Position numbers and translations under genes: made by a program. Below the pieces are notes generated by a model. That model made no database searches and was not told the origin of the DNA. It saw nothing but the letters and a program-made list of their open reading frames with translations. Of a DNA stretch of 64,000 bases, positions 37,002 through 44,885 are shown in pieces. This DNA is from Rufibacter sediminis (lineage in GTDB: Bacteria; Bacteroidota; Bacteroidia; Cytophagales; Hymenobacteraceae), in assembly GCF_014269285.1 (NCBI RefSeq), contig NZ_JACOAF010000058.1, positions 67,269 to 131,268 of the forward strand, read 5' to 3'. How positions within the stretch are numbered: the first letter of the stretch is position 1; each line of letters starts with the position of its first letter.

Positions 37002-37331
37002 TCTAACAAATTTGGGGTGGAGGATATATTTGAGAAAGAGGTTAGAAGCGGGTCATTAGATAAAGATCTATTGTCTTTATCTAATATTAATTATATTTAG
37101 TAAGTTAGTGGAAGACGTTATAGATGAGCTATCAATAGAATATTCAATTCTAATCTTGAATTCCTGTATCATTTTAGGCATAATTTTAAGAATTTACCCT
37201 TAAAATGGACTTTTAACAGGAAACGATGATTTTTCTAAATAGTTTTATTTTTAGAAGAATGGATTGTGAAGGTTGCGGAAGGAGATTGGAAGTGAAAAGC
37301 ATAAAGTCCTATAAAACCGAATTATACTCTC
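37002..37331. other. AT-rich promoter region of the giant T9SS gene
   Basis: 330 bp, strongly AT-rich, between the ketoacyl synthase stop and the T9SS gene start. Apart from the inverted repeat at 37055-37085 no structured element or ORF was recognised; no clean -33/-7 pair was found. Confidence 0.55.
37055..37085. repeat. AT-rich 12-bp inverted repeat upstream of the T9SS gene
   Basis: ATTAGATAAAGA / TCTTTATCTAAT, a perfect 12-bp pair around a 7-nt centre, 54 bp before the start codon. It could be an operator or an RNA hairpin in the 5' leader. Confidence 0.5.
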
Positions 37332-38561
37332 TTAAAAGCAGATTCTGGCCATCAAAAGGCAAGCGGCATTTCCTCCGAAACCAGCGGCATTGATTAGAAC
37401 TCGGCTGGGGAAAGAAAACATGTCAGAAGGGAGAGAGAAAGAAGAAGGATAAGGCAAAGAAGTAGCGCCCGAGTTCTCCAAGAGGTAATAAGCCAGCTCA
37501 GCCGACAATGCTCCGGAAGCTCCCAGGGTATGCCCAATCAGATTTTTGTTCGTGTAGAGAGAAGGCACCGGAGAAAGGTCAAATACATGCTGGATCGCTT
37601 GTAGTTCCGCGGCATCCCCGGCTTTGGTGCCCGGGGCATGTACCACAATGGCATCAATGTCAGAAGCGGGAAGTTTGGCCTGAGACAACGCATCGCGCAT
37701 AGCTAGTTGAAAGTGACCGCCTTCTTTGGAGATACCGGTTTTGGAGGGACTTCGCTCATAGCCCATGCCCACTGCTTCTACTACTATAGTCTCTTTTAAA
37801 CCAAGTTGTTCTATTTCTGCCCGAGTCATTCTTTCCAGCGCGAAAACGGCGGCCCCTTCCCCCAGAACGAAGGTGTTGCTCTCTTGATTCAGTGGTCGGC
37901 AAGGAGTATCATTAACGGCATGTTTAGAATAAATGCCGATGGATTTCATCTGGGCGATGGTGAAGAGTGTGAGCGGGGCCTCGGTGCCGCCCACCAGAAA
38001 ACGCTTCGCCATGCCCGCCTTCAGCCAGGCCACGCCGTTGGCGAAGGCTTGCAGGGCGGTGCTGCACGTCACTGAGTGGCTGATGAGCGGCCCGGTGGCT
38101 TGCAGATCGTTGGCCACCCAGCTGGCCACGTTCCCCAGCGTGGTGCTGGGCGAGACGCTAGGCGAAAGTCGTTTTTCGGGGTTTTTCAGAAAATCGGCAT
38201 AAAACTGCTCAAATAATCCGGTCGCTCCCCGGGAGGACCCGATGTTGATTCCCAGCGGAGTTTCGTTTTCTCCAGTCCAGCCGGCTTGTTGGACTGCTTG
38301 CCGAGCCGCCAGAATAGCCAGTTGAACAGATCGGTCTAGGGTAGTGTAGGTGGGGTTTTCCTGCAACAGCATTTGCAGAAGTGCCTCGGCGGAAGGGGAG
38401 AGCGGCGCCACCGGCGTATCCGTCCCCAAGGCAGGCAATGTAGAGAAGGCGGTTTTGCCCGAAAAATAGGAAGCACGGACTTCCTGGGGGGTTCCCCCCA
38501 AGCCCGATACCGATCCTATTCCCCGGATGACAATCCACTCCTGCTCTTTTCCGCTGTTCAT
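37332..38561 (-). CDS. Beta-ketoacyl synthase, FabF/KAS II-like, in the biotin operon
   Basis: A 409-residue condensing enzyme with the full KAS triad: Cys166 in 'HSVTCSTALQAFANG', His309 in 'IVVHAPGTKAGDAAE' and His344 in 'NLIGHTLGASGALSAE' (with Lys339). It joins an acyl thioester to malonyl-ACP. It follows bioA by 25 nt on the same strand, so a role in making the pimeloyl chain of biotin is likely, as no bioC, bioH, bioW or bioI is in the window. It is not necessarily the housekeeping FabF. Residues about 120-132 coincide with a sequence resembling the dispersed palindrome. Confidence 0.87.
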   Translation of the reverse strand: MNSGKEQEWIVIRGIGSVSGLGGTPQEVRASYFSGKTAFSTLPALGTDTPVAPLSPSAEALLQMLLQENPTYTTLDRSVQLAILAARQAVQQAGWTGENETPLGINIGSSRGATGLFEQFYADFLKNPEKRLSPSVSPSTTLGNVASWVANDLQATGPLISHSVTCSTALQAFANGVAWLKAGMAKRFLVGGTEAPLTLFTIAQMKSIGIYSKHAVNDTPCRPLNQESNTFVLGEGAAVFALERMTRAEIEQLGLKETIVVEAVGMGYERSPSKTGISKEGGHFQLAMRDALSQAKLPASDIDAIVVHAPGTKAGDAAELQAIQHVFDLSPVPSLYTNKNLIGHTLGASGALSAELAYYLLENSGATSLPYPSSFSLPSDMFSFPSRVLINAAGFGGNAACLLMARICF

Positions 38562-38586
38562 CTGTTTTCTGGGTGTTTTCCCAAAA

Positions 38587-39879
38587 TTAAGCTTGAAACT
38601 CCTGTCCTACCAAAAGGCGCATCTGTTCAATCACCCCATACACCCGCTCCAGTTGCGCTGCACTGATGCAGTACGGCGGCAACACGTACACAATATTGCC
38701 CAAAGGACGCAGCAAAACTCCGTTCTCCAGGGCTAAGTTGTACAGTTGGTCTCTGAGCGAATGGAAATAGGTGGTATGGCCCACCTCAAACTCAATGGCC
38801 AGAATGGTTCCGGTTTGCCGGATCTGCTTAATCCCGCTTTTTCCCGAAAGGCTTTGGGCAAAGGCTGCATGAGACGTGCTGATTCGCTCCAGGTCCTCCA
38901 AAAACGCATTTTTCTCCACCAGGTCCAGACTGGCCAATGCAGCGGCGCAGGCCACCGGATTGGCCGTGTAGGAGTGGCCGTGGAAAAGCGCCTTGGTTTT
39001 ATCGTCGCTCAGAAAGGAGACATAGATGGCCTGGGAAGCGGTGGTTACGCCCAGGGCCATGGTGCCGCCGGTAATGCCTTTAGAGAAACACATCAGGTCG
39101 GGCTGTTGGGAGACATGGTCACAGGCGAACCGTTTGCCCGTTCTCCCGAAGCCGGTCATTACTTCATCCGCAATCACCAGAACTCCCTTGGAACGGCAAA
39201 GCGCCATCAGTTTATCCAGTACCTCCGGCGAGTACATGACCATGCCGGCGGTACCCAGTACCAGCGGCTCAAAGATGAAGGCGGCCATGTCGTCCTGCTG
39301 AAGCAGTTTTTCCAGTTGTGCGATGGTCTGTTCTTCGTGGCCGGGCACCGGAACGGGCAGAAACTCCACGTCAAACAAATACTGCTGAAAGGGACGCGTG
39401 AAAATGGACCGCTCGCTCACCGACATCGCCCCGAAGGTATCGCCGTGGTAGCTGCCTTCAAACGCGATGATCTTGGTTCTGGGAACGCCTTGGTTGTACC
39501 AGTACTGGAGGGCCATTTTCAGGGCCACCTCCACCGCCGTAGAACCGTTGTCGGTGTAGAACACCTTGGCTTGGTTCTGCGGCAACAAGGCAAGTAAGCG
39601 CTCCGAGAGCTCCACCGCCGGGGCATGGGTGAACCCCGCGAAAATAACGTGTTCCAGCGTCTTCAACTGCTGGCTTACCCGCTCCGCGATGTGCGGATGC
39701 GCGTGCCCGTGAATGTTCACCCACCAGGAAGACACCGCGTCAATGTATTCCCGACCGTCCTCGGCATAAAGGACCGCACCTTCGCCCCGCATAATCCCGA
39801 TGGGCGGGGGAGCGGTTTGCATCTGGGTGTAAGGGTGCCAGTTGACCTGTTGGTCGCGGGCGGAAAGGCTATTGTTCAT
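38587..39879 (-). CDS. bioA: Adenosylmethionine--8-amino-7-oxononanoate aminotransferase
   Basis: A 430-residue class III PLP aminotransferase. The start is the ATG at 39877-39879 (MNNSLSARD), because 'WHPYTQMQTAPPP' must lie near the N-terminus as in BioA. Other blocks: 'EYIDAVSSWWVNIHGHAHPHIA', 'YTDNGSTAVEVALKMALQYW' and the PLP lysine in 'MCFSKGITGGTMALG'. It turns KAPA into DAPA with SAM as amino donor. It overlaps the bioD stop by 11 nt. Confidence 0.95.
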   Translation of the reverse strand: MNNSLSARDQQVNWHPYTQMQTAPPPIGIMRGEGAVLYAEDGREYIDAVSSWWVNIHGHAHPHIAERVSQQLKTLEHVIFAGFTHAPAVELSERLLALLPQNQAKVFYTDNGSTAVEVALKMALQYWYNQGVPRTKIIAFEGSYHGDTFGAMSVSERSIFTRPFQQYLFDVEFLPVPVPGHEEQTIAQLEKLLQQDDMAAFIFEPLVLGTAGMVMYSPEVLDKLMALCRSKGVLVIADEVMTGFGRTGKRFACDHVSQQPDLMCFSKGITGGTMALGVTTASQAIYVSFLSDDKTKALFHGHSYTANPVACAAALASLDLVEKNAFLEDLERISTSHAAFAQSLSGKSGIKQIRQTGTILAIEFEVGHTTYFHSLRDQLYNLALENGVLLRPLGNIVYVLPPYCISAAQLERVYGVIEQMRLLVGQEFQA

Positions 39880-40522
39880 GGGTTGCAAAGTAATTTCGGT
39901 AGCGTTGGGCGTAGCCCGAGATGGTAGATTGGTCAAACCGTTCTTCCTGACCGATGGCCGGGAAAGGCGTCAGTTGCGTGTACCGCAGGATGAATTCCTC
40001 TGAGGAAGCATTCGGTTCTCCGTTGAAGATAATGCCCGCGATGCGGATGTTCCGGCTCCTGAGCACCTCCACGGCCATTAAGGTATGGTTGATGCTGCCC
40101 AGGTAGTTCCGGGAGACCAGCACCACTTCCAGGTTCAGTTTCTGGATCAGGTCCAGCACCAGTTCCTGGTTGTTCAGCGGCACCATCACGCCACCGGCTC
40201 CCTCTACAATGAGGTGGTTTTGAGTGGAGGGCAGCTGCACTTCGCTCAAGGATAATTCAATCCCTTCCGCAGCGGCGGCGGTATGCGGTGAAGCGGGCAT
40301 CTGGAGGCGATACGCCTCCGGGTGGAAAACCGTGGAGGAGTTGGAAACAAGGCTCCGGACGGTGTGGGTGTCTGAGTCTTCCAGGTTACCGGCTTGGACA
40401 GGTTTCCAGTAGTCGGCCTGCAAAGCCTCGGTGAGCACCGCCGAGGCGATGGTTTTGCCTACATCCGTGCCTATGCCGGTAACGAAATATCTTTTGGGGT
40501 GTGCTGGAAAAGCAGGTTGCAT
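39869..40522 (-). CDS. bioD: Dethiobiotin synthetase
   Basis: A 217-residue ATP-dependent carboxylase closing the ureido ring of dethiobiotin. P-loop 'VTGIGTDVGKT' (residues about 14-24), 'YWKPVQAG' and 'LIVEGAGGVMVPLN' are BioD signatures. It overlaps bioF by 52 nt at its start and bioA by 11 nt at its end, so the cluster is tightly packed. Confidence 0.95.
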   Translation of the reverse strand: MQPAFPAHPKRYFVTGIGTDVGKTIASAVLTEALQADYWKPVQAGNLEDSDTHTVRSLVSNSSTVFHPEAYRLQMPASPHTAAAAEGIELSLSEVQLPSTQNHLIVEGAGGVMVPLNNQELVLDLIQKLNLEVVLVSRNYLGSINHTLMAVEVLRSRNIRIAGIIFNGEPNASSEEFILRYTQLTPFPAIGQEERFDQSTISGYAQRYRNYFATHEQ

Positions 40523-41634
40523 AATTCTTGTACTTGCGTGGGTGTGTTGTAGGCGTGAAGCACCAGGCGGAGGCGCTCTTTGCCCGCGGGCACGGTAGGG
40601 CTGAACACCGGCCGCACGTCAAAGCCGGCGGCTTGCAGCTCTTGCGCCAATCGCCGCAAAGCCACCGGATGCGCCAGTTGCCAGGCCTGGATGGGACTTC
40701 CGTTTTGGGCCTCTTTTGGGGAAACGGAGCCCGAAACAGGAAAGCCTGCGGTGAGTTCTCCGTAATAGCGCGCGAGCTCCTGAACCCGGTTCCGTTCTCC
40801 CGATAGGGTGGGAAGTAAAGTGTAAGCCTGTCTGATGGCGGTCAGCGAAGCCAGCGGCAATGCGGTGGTGTAAATGAACGGCCGACTGAAATTGAGCAGG
40901 AACTGCTGCAACTCCTGCGGGCCAACCACAGCCGCCCCATGGCAGCCGATCGCTTTCCCGAAGGTCATGACGCGGGCAAAAACCTGCTGCTCCAGCTTCA
41001 ACGCCGAAACCAAGCCCTCGCCGCGTTCTCCATACAATCCGTTGGAATGGGCCTCGTCCACCACCAGATACAACCCTTGCTCCCGGCAGAGGTCCACCAA
41101 TTCCGGCAACGGAGCGAAATCCCCGTCCATGGAATACAAGGACTCCACGGCCACGTACACATCGCCTTGGGCGCGTTTCAGCTTGTTCCGGAGGTCTTCC
41201 ACATCGTTGTGCCGAAAAGGGAAGCTTTGCGCGAAACTAAGCCGAATTCCTTCCTTCATGGACGCGTGGCTGGCCTCGTCATAGAAAATGGTGTCGCCGC
41301 GCTGGGGCACCGCCGAGAAGAAGCCGCAGTTGGCCGCGTACCCAGAATTGAACAGCAAGGCAGCCTCAGCTCCATGAAACTGGGCCAGTTCTTCTTCCAG
41401 TTCCTGGGCATACCGTGAATTACCGCTTAACAGCCGGGAGCCGGTGGCGCCGTGGGCGGGTTGATTCCCCAGTTCTGCGGCAATCCGGTGGGCCAGCACT
41501 TCTGAGGCGGCCAGACCCAGGTAATCGTTGGAGCTGAAGTCCACCAAACCGGGGGCCGGCGACGTCAACTGGCGCAGGGTGCCTTTCTGGGTTCTGCTCT
41601 CCAGTTGACGTAATAGGCGGTCCGGAACGTTCAT
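40471..41634 (-). CDS. bioF: 8-amino-7-oxononanoate synthase
   Basis: A 387-residue PLP enzyme condensing pimeloyl thioester with alanine. Blocks: 'VDFSSNDYLGLA', 'GATGSRLLSGNSRYAQELEEELA', 'FNSGYAANCGFFSAV', 'YDEASHASMKEGIRLS', 'VVDEAHSNGLYG' and the PLP lysine in 'VMTFGKAIGCHGAAVVG'. Odd: codons for 'PVSGSVSPKEAQNG' (around residue 305) coincide exactly with a copy of the dispersed palindrome (40700-40740), read in frame without a stop. It lies in a region between conserved blocks, probably a surface loop. It overlaps bioD by 52 nt and starts 8 nt after bioB. Confidence 0.94.
   Translation of the reverse strand: MNVPDRLLRQLESRTQKGTLRQLTSPAPGLVDFSSNDYLGLAASEVLAHRIAAELGNQPAHGATGSRLLSGNSRYAQELEEELAQFHGAEAALLFNSGYAANCGFFSAVPQRGDTIFYDEASHASMKEGIRLSFAQSFPFRHNDVEDLRNKLKRAQGDVYVAVESLYSMDGDFAPLPELVDLCREQGLYLVVDEAHSNGLYGERGEGLVSALKLEQQVFARVMTFGKAIGCHGAAVVGPQELQQFLLNFSRPFIYTTALPLASLTAIRQAYTLLPTLSGERNRVQELARYYGELTAGFPVSGSVSPKEAQNGSPIQAWQLAHPVALRRLAQELQAAGFDVRPVFSPTVPAGKERLRLVLHAYNTPTQVQELCNLLFQHTPKDISLPA
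40700..40740. repeat. Dispersed palindromic element inside bioF, copy 14
   Basis: CCGTTTTGGGCCTCTTTTG / GGGAAACGGAGCCCGAAACAGG. It has the length, order and arms of the intergenic family but lies wholly within the bioF reading frame, adding about 13 codons without disrupting it. Confidence 0.75.
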
Positions 41635-41642
41635 GCTTGGGG

Positions 41643-42680
41643 TTATTCAGCGGAAACAGCTGCTTCGGCGGGAACAGAAACGGTGCCTCCGCAGGAAGTC
41701 TCGGCCTTGAACGATTTGCGCGGGTTCAGGCCCAGCAACTCAAACATGGCTTTGTCATCGGCGAAGCCGGGGTTAGGCGTGGTAAGCAGTTTGTCACCGG
41801 AGAAGATGGAGTTAGCACCCGCTAAGAAGCAAAGCGCCTGCTCACTTACCGGCATTTCTTGTCTACCAGCCGATAAACGCACCATGGTTTTAGGCATGAG
41901 AATACGGGCGGTGGCAATCATGCGCACCATTTCCCACACGCTCACGCGCGGCTGGTCGGCCAAAGGCGTTCCTTCAACTGGTACCAGTGCGTTCACCGGC
42001 ACGCTTTCAGGGTGCTCTTTTAGGTTGCTGAGCACGTGCAGCATGGCAATGCGGTCGTCATCTGTCTCGCCCAGGCCAATGATGCCGCCGCTGCATACCG
42101 AGATACCGGCTTTGCGCACGTTCTCGATGGTGCCCAGGCGGTCGCCGTAGGTGCGGGTGGTGATGATGTTGCTGTAGTTTTCCTCGGAGGTGTCCAGGTT
42201 GTGGTTGTAGGCGTATAAGCCGGCTTGCTTGAGGCGCTCGGCCTGGTACTCGTTCACCATGCCCAGGGTGCAGCACACTTCCAGGCCCATCTCGTTCACG
42301 CCTTCCACCATTTCCAGCACGCGGTCAAAGTCGCGGTTGTCGCGCACCTCGCGCCAGGCGGCACCCATGCAGAAACGGGTGGAGCCGCCTTCTTTGGCCT
42401 GGCGGGCCGCATCCAGCACCACGTCATTGCTGAGGAGTTTGTGAACGGGAACGTCGGTGTGGTACCGGGCCGCCTGCGGACAGTAGGCGCAGTCCTCGGG
42501 GCAGCCACCGGTTTTTACACTCAGCAGCGTGCAGACCTGCACTTCGCCGGTGGCCTGGAATTGTTGGTGTACCTGGCTGGCCTCCACGATGAGTTCCAAC
42601 ACGGGTTTATAATAGATGGCGCGAATTTCATCCATGGTCCAATCCGTGCGGAGTGGGGCGGTGTTCAGGGCGTCCGTCAT
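41643..42680 (-). CDS. bioB: Biotin synthase
   Basis: A 345-residue radical-SAM enzyme inserting sulfur into dethiobiotin. The radical cluster motif is '[12 protein letters not shown]' with Cys60, Cys64 and Cys67; '[32 protein letters not shown]' (135-166) carries further cluster and substrate residues, and '[19 protein letters not shown]' with '[10 protein letters not shown]' holds the Arg ligand of the second cluster. First gene of the bioB-F-D-A-KAS operon; an inverted repeat lies just upstream of its start. Confidence 0.96.
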   Translation of the reverse strand: MTDALNTAPLRTDWTMDEIRAIYYKPVLELIVEASQVHQQFQATGEVQVCTLLSVKTGGCPEDCAYCPQAARYHTDVPVHKLLSNDVVLDAARQAKEGGSTRFCMGAAWREVRDNRDFDRVLEMVEGVNEMGLEVCCTLGMVNEYQAERLKQAGLYAYNHNLDTSEENYSNIITTRTYGDRLGTIENVRKAGISVCSGGIIGLGETDDDRIAMLHVLSNLKEHPESVPVNALVPVEGTPLADQPRVSVWEMVRMIATARILMPKTMVRLSAGRQEMPVSEQALCFLAGANSIFSGDKLLTTPNPGFADDKAMFELLGLNPRKSFKAETSCGGTVSVPAEAAVSAE

Positions 42681-42681
42681 A

Positions 42682-42703
42682 GTCTAAAAAGTCTGGTTTA
42701 GAC
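42682..42703 (-). promoter_or_regulatory. Candidate operator upstream of bioB
   Basis: A 7-bp inverted repeat GTCTAAA-N8-TTTAGAC right before the bioB start codon. Position and symmetry suggest a repressor site; a link to a biotin regulator (BirA-like) is inference. Confidence 0.4.
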
Positions 42704-43074
42704 GGCTAAAGTACGCTGGAAAAAGCAATGAGAGAAATTTTTTAGGTGAGAAGCTAACCCTTGTTAGGCTGTTTTTTGTCTCTTTCTGAAAATCAGGTGC
42801 ATAAAGAGGAGGGATGCGAGTAGATTGCTTTTCTTTCAGGAAGGAATCCTTGCGATTTTGATCTAGAAGCGGGGTTAGGTGGTATTGGCGTAGACGCTCG
42901 CAGGACCTTCGGACGCTGCGACGTCCTGCGAGTCAGCTGTATTGGGTTTCTAGCGAAGGATGAGGTCTACTTTTCGCGCTAACAGCAATTTCCCTTTCAC
43001 TCGCCGCAATGGCTTTCAATGGCGTGGATTTACTTCCGTGGCTCTCGCTCTATTACAAGTCTCAGCTGCTTGAT

Positions 43075-43113
43075 CTGTTTTGAGCCTCTTTTTAAGAAAC
43101 TAGGCTGGAAACA
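43075..43113. repeat. Dispersed palindromic element, copy 15
   Basis: CTGTTTTGAGCCTCTTTTTA / AGAAACTAGGCTGGAAACACG, a degenerate copy in the gap upstream of bioB. Confidence 0.6.
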
Positions 43114-43171
43114 CGATTAGATTGTAAATAGATTTTAAAGCGATTTGATGAGACTTCTAAAGAGATTGGCC

Positions 43172-43244
43172 TTCTATGGCGCGGAAGTTACTTCCGTGAC
43201 TTACAGCAATGGAGAGGCGCGGAAGTAACTTCCGCGCCATAGAA
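43172..43244. repeat. Nested inverted repeat (25-bp arms)
   Basis: Arms 43172-43196 and 43220-43244 are perfect 25-bp complements. Each arm itself contains the palindrome CGGAAGTTACTTCCG, so it can fold as one long or two short hairpins. A degenerate relative lies at about 43021-43040. Confidence 0.75.
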
Positions 43245-43331
43245 AGCAATAGTAGCCATTGTAAGGAAAGAAAGCGGGCTTGCTAAGCTGAAGTTAACGT
43301 AAATCAAAGCTCTTTGCCTGAATCGCTTCTT

Positions 43332-43370
43332 CGTTTTGGGCCTGTTATTTAGAAATGAGGCTGTAAACAG
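43332..43370. repeat. Dispersed palindromic element, copy 16
   Basis: CGTTTTGGGCCTGTTATTTA / GAAATGAGGCTGTAAACAG, about 120 bp past the ywqK-like gene stop on the minus strand. Confidence 0.65.
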
Positions 43371-43425
43371 AAATGTTGACAGCCTTTGTCATTGAAAACG
43401 ACAATAAGCTATTTACCACAGACTT

Positions 43426-43491
43426 CTGATAACTTGTAACTGATAACTAAAAACTGACAACTGAAAACTGACTACTGATAACTAGCTACTA
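43426..43491. repeat. 14-nt tandem repeat reaching a stop codon
   Basis: Four imperfect 14-nt units of the form CTGAYAACTNNNAA (starting 43426, 43440, 43454, 43468) and a partial fifth that reaches the TAG stop of the minus-strand gene at 43489-43491. Confidence 0.75.
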
Positions 43492-44814
43492 TTTCTTGTC
43501 AGCGATGACCTGGCCGTTGCGGTATTCTACTTTCTTAGTGGCTTTGCCGTTCTCGTCGAAGTAGGTCCAGGTGCCGGTTTCGCGGTTGTTGCGGAAGGTG
43601 CCGGCCATTTCGGTTTTGCCGTTCTCGTAGAGTTGCTTGAAGGTGCCGTACCGAAGGCCGTCTTTGTAGAGGGTCTCAGATTTTACGTTTCCGGAGGGGA
43701 AGTAGGTGATTAAGGTGCTCACGATTTTGCCGTTCAGGTACGTGGCTTTGGATTCTATTTGGCCGTTGTCATGGTAGGTGAGGCGTTCGCCGTTGATCTT
43801 GCCGTTCTTGTAGGGCTCGGTGGTTTTGGGCTTTTTGTTTTCGTGGAATTCCTGCCAGGTGCCTACGCGTTTGTTGTCCTTGAATTCTTCCTGGGCCGCG
43901 GTGGCGCCGGAAGGGTAGAAGCGGGTGATCTTGCGGTCGCGCTCGTTGTTGCTGTAGCGGATTTCCTGTTGTAGTTTTCCGTTCTCATCAAACGACTGGG
44001 CCAGCCCTACGCGGATTCCCTTGCTGTAGGTGAGCGTGCTGCGGCGCTGGCCGTTTTCATAATAGGAGACGGACGGGCCATCGGGCTTGCCCGCCAAAAC
44101 GCTGCCCTCGGTCATGAGTTTGCCTGAGCGGTAGTAGGTTTTCAGTTTGGCCGGTTTGGTGGGGCCTTCGCTGATGGTTTCGGTTTCCAGTTGGCCGTTG
44201 TCATAGAAAGTTTTGTAGCCGCCCTGAATCATGCCGTTGCGGTAATTGGCCTCTGACTCTTTTTCGCCGTTTGGGTGAAACGTGCGCGAAACGCCACTCT
44301 GCGCCTTGCGGGCGTAGGTAATCTCCGACTTCAACTTGCCGGAGGGAAAATATTCTTTAACCGAACCTTCGGGGAAACCATCCACAAACGTGGCTTCCTG
44401 TTTCAATTGGCCGTTTTCATGGTTGCTTCTGAAGGGGCCGTTCTGCAGATCGTTCACGTACTGACCTTCCTGCAGCTTATGGCCGTTGGCGTAGACCGCC
44501 GAAAAAGGGCCGTTCTTTTTGCCTTCTTTGTACGGGACCGTCAGTTTGGGTTTGCCGTCCAGAAAAAACTCGGTGTAGAGACTGTCGCGTTTGCCGTCCA
44601 CCACTTTCACCAGCGCCTCCAGCTGTCCGGTGGGGTAGTACTTGCGGTAATAACCGTGCATGACGGAATCTGCCGCGGCTTTGATGTAATACACCTCTTT
44701 GACCGCCGATTGCAGGGAGTCATGGTAGGTAACCACCCGCACCTGGGCTTGGGATTTTAACTGGAAACCCAGGGAAAGGAACAAAAAAGCAAAGAGAAAC
44801 AGAATCCTTTTCAT
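43489..44814 (-). CDS. Secreted MORN-like (YwqK-family) repeat protein
   Basis: A 441-residue exported protein (signal peptide 1-23, 'FQLKSQAQ'). Almost the whole mature part is made of about 15 repeats of 21-24 residues of the MORN_2 form 'Y..GKL..E..Y..G...G....Y', for example 'YPTGQLEALVKVVDGKRDSLY' and 'YENGQRRSTLTYSKGIRVG'. Databases label such proteins 'YwqK antitoxin', but no toxin lies nearby and the signal peptide argues for an envelope role, perhaps structural or binding. A 14-nt tandem repeat abuts its stop codon. Confidence 0.85.
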   Translation of the reverse strand: MKRILFLFAFLFLSLGFQLKSQAQVRVVTYHDSLQSAVKEVYYIKAAADSVMHGYYRKYYPTGQLEALVKVVDGKRDSLYTEFFLDGKPKLTVPYKEGKKNGPFSAVYANGHKLQEGQYVNDLQNGPFRSNHENGQLKQEATFVDGFPEGSVKEYFPSGKLKSEITYARKAQSGVSRTFHPNGEKESEANYRNGMIQGGYKTFYDNGQLETETISEGPTKPAKLKTYYRSGKLMTEGSVLAGKPDGPSVSYYENGQRRSTLTYSKGIRVGLAQSFDENGKLQQEIRYSNNERDRKITRFYPSGATAAQEEFKDNKRVGTWQEFHENKKPKTTEPYKNGKINGERLTYHDNGQIESKATYLNGKIVSTLITYFPSGNVKSETLYKDGLRYGTFKQLYENGKTEMAGTFRNNRETGTWTYFDENGKATKKVEYRNGQVIADKK

Positions 44815-44830
44815 GGATGCAAAACAATAA

Positions 44831-44861
44831 AAAAAGCCTTACTTCTAACGTAAGGCTTTTT
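44831..44861 (-). terminator. Terminator of the thiolase gene
   Basis: A perfect 12-bp stem AAAAAGCCTTAC / GTAAGGCTTTTT with a 7-nt loop, 24 nt past the thiolase stop and just upstream of the next minus-strand gene; A/T runs at both sides make it a classical intrinsic terminator. Confidence 0.9.
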
Positions 44862-44885
44862 GAAATTAGTATAGTTCAATACGGA

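Larger units (their letters stand above)
42704..43488. other. Repeat-rich intergenic region between bioB and ywqK-like gene
   Basis: No gene. It contains two clear palindromic element copies (43075, 43332) and a weak one near 42770, a CTCGCAGGAC / GTCCTGCGAG foldback (42897-42932), a 25-bp nested inverted repeat (43172-43244) and a 14-nt tandem repeat (from 43426) that runs into the next stop codon. Confidence 0.7.

Noticed and set aside
43426-43491. CRISPR-like array
   Set aside because: The repeats are contiguous 14-nt tandem units without spacers; no cas gene is in the window.
43489-44814. Toxin-antitoxin interpretation of the YwqK-like protein
   Set aside because: The protein has a signal peptide and no toxin gene is adjacent; the antitoxin label is a database habit for MORN_2 repeats.
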